A stretch of 64,000 bases of DNA, from NCBI GenBank assembly GCA_022376465.1, contig JACDTU010000002.1, positions 1,922,001 through 1,986,000 of the forward strand. The letters run 5' to 3'. A program made the translations under genes and the position numbers. This document shows positions 57,354-64,000 of this stretch, piece by piece (positions within the stretch are counted from its first letter, which is position 1; each line of letters starts with the position of its first letter). Source of the DNA: Cubamyces lactineus (lineage: Eukaryota > Basidiomycota > Agaricomycetes > Polyporales > Polyporaceae). The notes beneath the pieces were generated by a model. The model saw only the letters and a program-made list of their open reading frames with translations. It searched no databases and was not told where the DNA came from.

Positions 57354-60119
57354 TCACGATGACCATCGGGACGCGTCCGCATGCACAGCGGCCTCCGCGT
57401 AGGCGCAGTGGTCTTCGATACCAACGTGAGCAACTATGGCGGTAGAAGCGAGCCCCATGAGGGAGCCAGGCACGCCGAGCTTCTGACTGAGGACGCTGTT
57501 CTCGGAGGCGCACATTACGAGCGGCTCGAAGCGGTTCATTTGTATGAACTGCAACAGTATTCGCATATTAGAAGGCGTTCATGAATATACTTCGCAGATG
57601 ATGTGAGTTACTGACCAACTCTCCTGCCTGCAGCCGTGAGAGGAAGCGCTCGAAGTGTTTCTTCTGTTCTTCCGTGGTACCGTCATCCAGGCGGACCTTG
57701 GCGTACGTGCCCTGGGGCCGGAGCGTGTTCGCCAAAGACAGAGCGTACTGGTCTTTGTAGAACTTCCCTGAAGGATTCCGTGCCGTGCTGTCGAGCTTCT
57801 CGAGGAAAGGAGTAGACGCATGAGCATCTTCGAGGACTACCGGCAGCGACACTGCAGGGTCCAGGTTCAGGTTGAGCGTGTACCGCTTGATCGCCCTAGC
57901 GTGTAGCGTTAGAATGGAGTCAATTCATCGACTCGATAGGCAACGCACGATTCTGCAGGTTCGCTCTGAGATGCGTTTCGAGTGGGACTTGCACCAAGAG
58001 TCCTATTCCCGGATTAGTTCTGCGCAGAACGTCTCCGAATACGAGCTGCACTCACAGGGGCCCAAAGATCGTAGACTGGCTCCACGCTGAAGCGACCCGA
58101 CTGGCAAACGTCACAGGCTTGGCCTCCAGGACGATAGCCGGCTTCTCGGGGGCCTGCTCAGCCGGTGCTTGTTCGGCTGCGGCTGCAGGGGCCTCAGCTG
58201 GCTCTGCTACGGAAGTTTCACCATTTGGCTGCTGTACACTGGCCAAACTAGACGAGAGGAGTTAGATTCCCTCGCGGTCATGTTAGTGGGTGTATTCTAC
58301 GCACCTTGGGTTCTGTTCGAGATATTCGATGTCATCCTCGCCTTCCGCATCCTCCTCCTCGAAATCCGGAAGATCGTGTGCAGCACGTGCATCTATGCCG
58401 GCCTCCTTCAACAGCTCCTTGCCAGAGGGCGGCGAGCGCTGTTCAAGAGGAGGCGGAGGGTCGGCTTGACCAAGTCCGGGTACGTCGTCCACCTCGGTGA
58501 AGTTCAAGAACGACCCGCCCGCGGTATCGTTGCCGTTTTGATTCACCGTGTCCATTTCGTCCGAAGCTTTGGTCTTCGTTCCCCCAGCACCCGACCTCAC
58601 AGTTGTCAACTTGCCCTTCTGGGCCACCAAGCGAGACCCGCCGACGATAAGACCGCTAGAAGATTTACCAGGACCAGCTTTGCCCTTTGATATACGCGCA
58701 GGGCGAGCTGGACTGGCATCCGGATGATCATCATGGTTTGCGGCAGCGTTGCGCCTCATGAATCTGGCCTTGACAGATATGGCACTGCTGTCTCCCGTGA
58801 GGTTGGGGTCATCCAGGATTTTAACTCGTGGATTTGCAGCGCGGGACCTGTGAGCGGGAATGGGAGTAGACGCAGTGGCGTCTGGCGTGAATTGGGGGAG
58901 AGGCTCCGGTTCTAGCAGCGTAGGGGCACCAACTACAGGGGCCTCCGCTTCAGAATCGTCCACTTCCATCGGGGATGCGGGGGTACCACCATGGTCTATA
59001 GACCTAGATTGCTCACCGCGCTTATGCGGCGAAGCCTCCACCCACACTTCCGCAGTTCCCTTTCCTCGGGAGGAGTTAGGCTTTCCATTGGTATTCGGGA
59101 GTAAGAGTAGCTCGTCTGGAGACGTCGAGGAAAGGCGTTGAGCGCTGTCGGGCGGTGGCCGGCCACGTCTGCGAGGCAATGGCGGACGTCGTGCTGGTGT
59201 CTCAGAGGATTCCGCTGCAGGCGGCGGACGTGTTCGGTTGGTTCTGGGTAGTTCGGGCATAGACCATTTGCGCGTGATAGCCTTCGCAGCCTCCTCCTCC
59301 TCTACTTCGGCCGCAGGCCTGCCTGGAGGCCGTCCACGCTTGCGCTTTGGAGGAGAGGGGCCCGCATCTGCGTCGGCGGCGGCTGAAGAGCGACGGCGGC
59401 GCTTGCCTCGTGTCGTACTCGCAGGAGGTTCTTCGTGTTTGTCTTCATCGCCTATGATGGATCGCACCTCGTTTTCGGAGTCTTCTATCTCGATCACAGA
59501 AGACGGGGACGGGATGCGTACTTCTTCTTTGGACTTCTTGGCTTTCTTGCGACCTGTAGAGCTGCTTCAGAAGATGAACTTGGTCGCATGGCTCGAACAT
59601 ACGCGGAGGTCCAGAGGGGAAGAACTCTTCTCCGACAGAAAACTGGCGCAGGTTGTGGTAGTCGCGGTCGTTTGTGTACACTCGGTTCCAGAAGTGCTCA
59701 ACAAAGTGCTCTGATCCGCCTGAGAACGACTCGATAGGCTCCCAGCTAAACATGTAGGATGTCAGTCCATGGTCTCAGGAGCTCCCAGGCAAGTGAGGTC
59801 CAGTGTAAGTCACGTACGTGCTGTCGTCGAGACTGTAGTTCTTCCACTACAGAGAAGGCTTAGCGGTCAAACAGCCGCGTGTATGTGACATCACCTACTT
59901 TCACCCAATAGAGCTATATGTTATGTTAGTCTCAAGCAAAGCGATCGCCACAGTAGAGCCCGTGCGAACTACAACTCACCCAATGTTTCTTTCCCCTCTT
60001 ACTCGCGACCTGTGCCTTGAGAATGGACTCTACAGTGGTACCCGACTGGCTTGAGAGGTGCGCTGCGGCAATGACACGGCGTACTCACCAACTTCGTACT
60101 CTCCCTCGTCCCCAGACAT
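57354..60119 (-). CDS. Chromodomain protein with AT-hook-like motifs
   Basis: Nine exons: 60089-60119, 59980-60029, 59899-59913, 59818-59846, 59603-59745, 58305-59553, 58056-58247, 57616-57895, 57354-57548 (727 aa). Exons 1-5 together encode one N-terminal chromodomain: EYEVESILKAQ, then KKHWLYWVKWKNYSLDDSTW, then EPIESFSGGSEHFVEHFW, with the aromatic cage residues (Y, W, W) present. Exon 3 is only 15 nt (LYWVK). The middle is disordered and has two AT-hook-like cores (KRKRGRPPGRP, RRRGRPPPD). The C-terminal ~160 residues (RYTLNLNLDPAVSLPVV, KKHFERFLSRLQAGELFIQM, GLASTAIVAHVGIEDHCAYA) form a compact domain I cannot name; it may be SPOC-like. Expected to bind methylated histone H3 tails and AT-rich DNA. 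Confidence 0.88.
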
Positions 60120-60509
60120 GACTTAGTTGCCGAGAACAGAAGGTGTGGCAAGTACAGGCTGACTACAGGCGCGGCGGGGAACAGACGCGTCGAAGAGAGA
60201 GCGCGATGAAGCGCCCATGTGTCTCGGCGCGTGTATGCAGCATTAGCGCCTTGAGGCCTAGGGCGTCTAACGTATAAGTAACCTCACGAGAGACTCGATC
60301 ACGGTCGACCGGAGAGCTGCCAAGAACGCACGGTGCGATATCGTGCATCAATGGAACGAAAAGGGTACATAATCAGGGTAAATATAGGGCACAACATGCG
60401 CAGGGGTACACATAAGTTAATCTTTGGGTATGAGCGTTGAGTATAGGTATGTACGTAGGGGAATCAGCGGACGCGTCAAGTTAGCTGTACACGGCCACAA
60501 ATTCGAATG
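60120..60509. other. Intergenic region upstream of the chromodomain gene
   Basis: 390 bp between the chromodomain start and the membrane-protein stop, both minus. No gene seen; likely promoter and 3' end. Confidence 0.5.
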
Positions 60510-61587
60510 CTATGTCGCGATGTCCTCACTTCTGCTAACATTCCTTTGGGTCTGGAGCGAATGAACCTCGTGGATAGCACCTGCTTGAATGTGGCCTGGC
60601 GAATTCTGCGAGGCCGACATCGCCTCAGATTCCATTGGGCGGGCCTGAGACGATATACTGGCCCGACTTTGCACTGGAGTAGCTGCAGCCAGTGACGGCG
60701 ACGAAGAAGTCGTCGTAATTGACGGAAAAGCAGGAGTGGTATCTTCATGCAAGAAAACAGCTTAGCACCGTATGTTGCCACGGAACCTAAGATCTCTTAC
60801 CTCGACGTGCTCGCGTGGCGTGTGGCAATTCATCCGGTGGATGCTTATAATGTCGCCAGTGTAGCAAGGCTATCAGTAGGCAGATCAATGCCAGGCCACC
60901 GACCACTCCCCCGACCACTGCACCAGTCGGAGCAGTATGCTTTGATCCGGGTGTTGACGTGGGCGAGGGGAATGCCGTAAGAATCGCGCCGGTAGGTAAG
61001 AGTGCGTTTATTGACGTCGACAGGGTTGCGTAGGATGAGTGGTTGTTGGGTAGTGGCGCTGGAGGTGCGTAGAGGGTATATTGCAGGAAGTCGAGATAGT
61101 ACGGTGCAATTGGGCTGGTGGATGTAATATTGATAGTCAGGGTGTGGAGTTCCAAGGGCAATTCTCCAGACGTGAAGAATTGCACCGCGTCCGCTCGATG
61201 TGTCGTCTGGGGAGCAGAGAATGTGGTAGGGCTGCCTCCATCCACGCTGTAGACCGATATAGGCGGCTCTGCGCCGTCCGCAGGCAAAACGCTGCCATAG
61301 ACCGCGACACTTGTCCCTGTCACGCGATGGTGGCGACCCATACCTCAGCATCTGAGTATATATAGTTGGACATGGAGCTCACCGTTGAATCGAAACGCAA
61401 CACTCGCGCCACTCGTAACGCATTTACTCAGCGTAGAATTGTAGACTGCGTCTGAGAAAGTCGCTGACGTTTCGAACACCCAAGCTGGTATAGCCACATT
61501 CGAGGGCGTGCCATAGTGTATGAGGTCGGTGAGTGCTGAGTCTACTGTGGTTACCTCCGTATGAGCCTGAGCTGTCTCGGCCGCCAT
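60510..61587 (-). CDS. Single-pass membrane protein with extracellular beta-rich domain, function unknown
   Basis: Three exons: 61383-61587, 60801-61316, 60510-60742 (317 aa). The N-terminal half looks like a small beta-sandwich (VTTVDSALTDLIHYG, VAFRFNGTSVAVYGSVLP, ISVYSVDGGSPTTF, PLELHTLTINITSTSPI, YYLDFLQYTLY). A Pro/Ser/Thr linker follows, then one membrane span (AVVGGVVGGLALICLLIALL) and a basic, Ser/Gln-rich cytosolic tail. Such proteins are numerous in mushroom-forming fungi; the fold recalls carbohydrate-binding modules, but a ligand is unknown. No classical signal peptide is visible at the chosen ATG, so an upstream exon could be missing. Confidence 0.78.
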
Positions 61588-62350
61588 CTGCGTGGACGAT
61601 GAGTTATGCCAAGCTCCAGCACTGGCAGTTCCTGGCCGTGTGTATCGAGGTGAACGCGCAGGTCGTTCAGTCGCTCCACAATTTGCAACCAATGGGCCAT
61701 CTTATGAGAGCTAATGGCAAGGCGCGCTCGGCAAAGTGAGGGGACGATTCGCCAGCCGATGGTTGCAGGAGCGCAGCATGTCCCCAAGTCACCAGGTAGC
61801 ACTTGCCGAGGGCACATGCCACATGCCGCTGAACCTAGTACGATTCAAAGAGTAAGTGAGCCTGCCCCATTCAATCCACTTGATAATCACCGCCCTTCCT
61901 TCGAGTTGAGATGCTGACCCGTGACGTTCATCATGTATGGAGGTTGAGTACGAACGGCGGATACTGTCAATGTCATGGTCAGGATGCAAGCTGCTGTTTT
62001 GAGCCACTGTCGCCGTGCCTGATAGTGCTCGTCTCGAAATGGTAGTTGCTGTGGTTGGGGTCACCAGCCACGGAGACGCACGGAAGACGGTACATTGGCG
62101 GAAGTCTGTTCTGCAAGGCTATATTGGACAGTACTAGCGAAGAAGTCAAGACGATTTGTACAGCAGAAAAAAACTACGAGATACATCGTGAGATTAACCA
62201 AGAGCAATGCGATATACGATAGCGATTACTACCAACGGAGCACCGTGACGACACATGATCACGCAAGGCATAGCACGATAAACGACTCTGCGGGGCACGT
62301 ACACGGACAACGGATGACCCGGGGAATATATGATACTGAGAGGTAGGTAT
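61588..62350. other. Intergenic region, no gene seen
   Basis: 0.76 kb between two minus-strand genes. A 91-codon minus frame at 61,789-62,064 has no ATG start and no domain; it could at most be an upstream exon of the membrane-protein gene. Confidence 0.4.
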
Positions 62351-64000
62351 CTAATCTGATTCGACTTTTCTGTCAGGCGTTGCGAGCAGGCGTCCAGAAA
62401 TGAGACAGTCCTTGACCCAATTGACGTCGACACACCGCTCGACGTGCTTGAGCCGCTCGTAGTCTTGCTCGTCGCGTACGACAACGTAGTCGTAGTCATT
62501 GATCTTGCCGGAGGCATGCTTCTCGTCCGTGACGGCTTCGACCGCAGCCGCACCCATGCACAAGATGATGAGGGGGACAGATTCCGACGATTGGTTGACC
62601 CCGTTCCCTTTCTGCTCACCGTATATGAGCCGCCAGAATCAGGCATGATACAATACAATGATCCACACACCTTCTTGCCCTTCTGACGACAGGGTACGAA
62701 CTGCGGTGAGACGCAGAGGATCGATTTCCCCGCGAAGACCTTTGGCGGCACCAGGTTGGCAGTGATCTCCGTGAGATGCTGCTTGCTGTTACCCCAATCA
62801 AGATCGACGAGCTGAGAAACACGAGCGTTTGAGTGATCAGAGAATCCGGCTGGGAGTAGGTACGGCTGCCAATCAAGGTCCTTGCGCTGCAATGCGTCTG
62901 TCAATGCCATAGTTTCTCTGGTGGCCAGATGGTACACGTACCTCGGCTACGACACCCTTCAACCAGTCGATGGAGAGGCACGGGATCCCAAGCGCGAGCG
63001 CGATGAGAAACTTCGGCTTGTGGTTGTTGTCGTCAGAGATCAAGAACGCCCTGTCCACGTCGTTGCGCTCCTTCCACTTGATGTCCTCTTGCGTCAGGCA
63101 CCACCGCTGGCCCTTATTCCCGATGTCCCCGCCCAGCGTGTAGAGTGCCGACCAGTCGTCGAGGACGACCCCGCCGTTCTGCCGAATCTCTGCCACAAGA
63201 GCATTCCGCTCCTCCCCCGCGCCTTGCGGTGACCAGGTAATGACGAGACCCGTCTTGTTCAGCGGCTTGCGTGCGCCTCTCAAGGAGCCTTCACTGGGCG
63301 CCTGGCTCGGTGTAGGGCTCACGCGCAAGGACTTCGGCTTGATGAGGGGCGATATCATGTCCTCGGTGAGCGTACGATCGGCCCATTCGGACGCGACTGT
63401 ACGAGGGGCAAGACGCATGGACTGTACATCGACAATCTCTTCGCCGTCGTCATCGAGCTTTAGATTGACCTTGTCTGTGGACTGAAGCCCGGAGCTCGCG
63501 GATGGTGCCTTGACGACGACCGCCTTCGTCTTGCCAGAGAGCAGGATGTTATCACCTTTTCGCAAGCGGCATGCGCGCAGGTGTTTGATCTCAACCTGGG
63601 CAATGTCCCCGTCGTCGAAGTGGACGTCGTAGCGTCCAGGACCCGCGAGAGCGTGGACGGTCCCAGAGTAGTAGTGGCCATCTTGCTTCCAAAGCGCGAA
63701 GACTCGCGTCGCCGCCCCGCTTGCCATGCGAGCATTCGAGGCCGACTTCAGGCGTTTGGCTGGCCGCGTAGCCGGAGTGCTCGTCTCCTCTTTGACTTTC
63801 GCCACGGTACCGTTGGCGGAATTCTTACGGGCAGATGACGAGACTGTACGTTTACGTTTTCCGCCCCGCGCGGCCTTGGCGGGAGGTGCGGGGGGATCGA
63901 CGTCCATCTGGTCTTCGGCAGGCAGCGTGTCCTTATCGTCGTCTTCATCGGCTGCGTCCTCGTCGGAGCTTTCGTGGAGGCGCCCGCGCGCTGCCAGCTT
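62351..64000 (-). CDS. crb2: Crb2/53BP1-like DNA-damage checkpoint mediator (Tudor + tandem BRCT), 5' partial
   Basis: Three exons are visible: 62942 to beyond 64000, 62671-62886, 62351-62611 (511 residues seen; the frame is open at the right edge). After an acidic and a basic disordered stretch (KAARGGKRKRTVSSSARKNS) comes a Tudor domain (VFALWKQDGHYYSGTVHALA, GRYDVHFDDGDIAQVEIKHL). The C-terminal third is a BRCT pair: LNKTGLVITWSPQG to CLSIDWLKGVVAE with the long insertion KDLDWQPYLLPAGFSDHSN, then FAGKSILCVSPQFVP to VDVNWVKDCLISGR. Tudor followed by tandem BRCT is the layout of fission yeast Crb2, budding yeast Rad9 and human 53BP1, which bind methylated H4K20 and phospho-H2A at breaks and recruit checkpoint kinases. 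The N-terminal phosphorylation region lies outside the window. Confidence 0.9.

Noticed and set aside
1..64000. tRNA or rRNA genes
   Set aside because: A by-eye search for B-box-like sequence (GGTTCRANNCC and its complement) in a foldable context gave nothing convincing; a covariance-model scan would be decisive.

Overview
The window looks like nuclear DNA of a filamentous basidiomycete, probably a mushroom-forming Agaricomycete. The evidence is dense genes on both strands, many short GT-AG introns (about 50-70 nt) with CTNAC-like branch sites, tiny exons, and a fungal gene set (1,3-beta-glucan synthase, Gid4, Gaa1, Sam37, TAF7, Ran, Crb2-type Tudor-BRCT). The species cannot be named from sequence alone. 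All gene models below were spliced by hand; every junction given was checked for reading frame unless stated otherwise.

Layout: 1-0.5 kb, 5' end of a gene for a mitochondrion-targeted protein (runs off the left edge). 1.2-3.1 kb, a DUF726/TMCO4-type alpha/beta hydrolase (+). 3.3-4.5 kb, a membrane protein with a LEA_2 domain (-). 5.1-6.8 kb, a ZIP3/HEI10-like RING protein (-), divergent from a very long JmjC gene at 7.4-13.1 kb (+). 14-16.5 kb, a casein kinase 1 (-). 17.3-19.0 kb, Gid4/Vid24 (-). 19-22.3 kb, a gene-poor stretch. 22.8-30.6 kb, a tandem segmental duplication carrying two 18-exon DHA2-type MFS transporters (both -). 30.8-32.6 kb, no gene seen. 32.6-33.8 kb, Ran GTPase (+). 34.4-35.7 kb, a fungal protein of unknown function (-). 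35.95-36.45 kb, a 502-bp DNA element with 71-bp terminal inverted repeats. 36.7-38.3 kb, a Ptc7-like mitochondrial PP2C phosphatase (+). 39.7-45.8 kb, FKS1 glucan synthase (+). 46.2-48.7 kb, Gaa1 (+). 48.9-50.5 kb, TAF7 (-), sharing a 259-bp promoter with Sam37 at 50.75-52.2 kb (+). 52.5-53.8 kb, another unknown (-). 55.1-57.0 kb, a CoA-dependent acyltransferase (+). 57.4-60.1 kb, a chromodomain/AT-hook protein (-). 60.5-61.6 kb, a single-pass membrane protein (-). 62.4 kb to the right edge, a Crb2/53BP1-like Tudor-BRCT protein (-, 5' partial).

Most genes are conserved housekeeping or regulatory functions (cell wall, GPI anchoring, mitochondrial import, transcription, nuclear transport, DNA-damage checkpoint) that do not form one pathway. 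The accessory content is the transporter duplication, the inverted-repeat element, the acyltransferase and several lineage-restricted proteins. The most unusual signals are the inverted-repeat element filling a shared promoter, a set of GC-AG introns (one conserved in both transporter copies, one possibly a splice lesion in one copy), glucan synthase sequences that depart from the ascomycete echinocandin hot spots, and a YEDxWP motif shared by two otherwise unrecognised proteins. I found no clear new multi-gene system.
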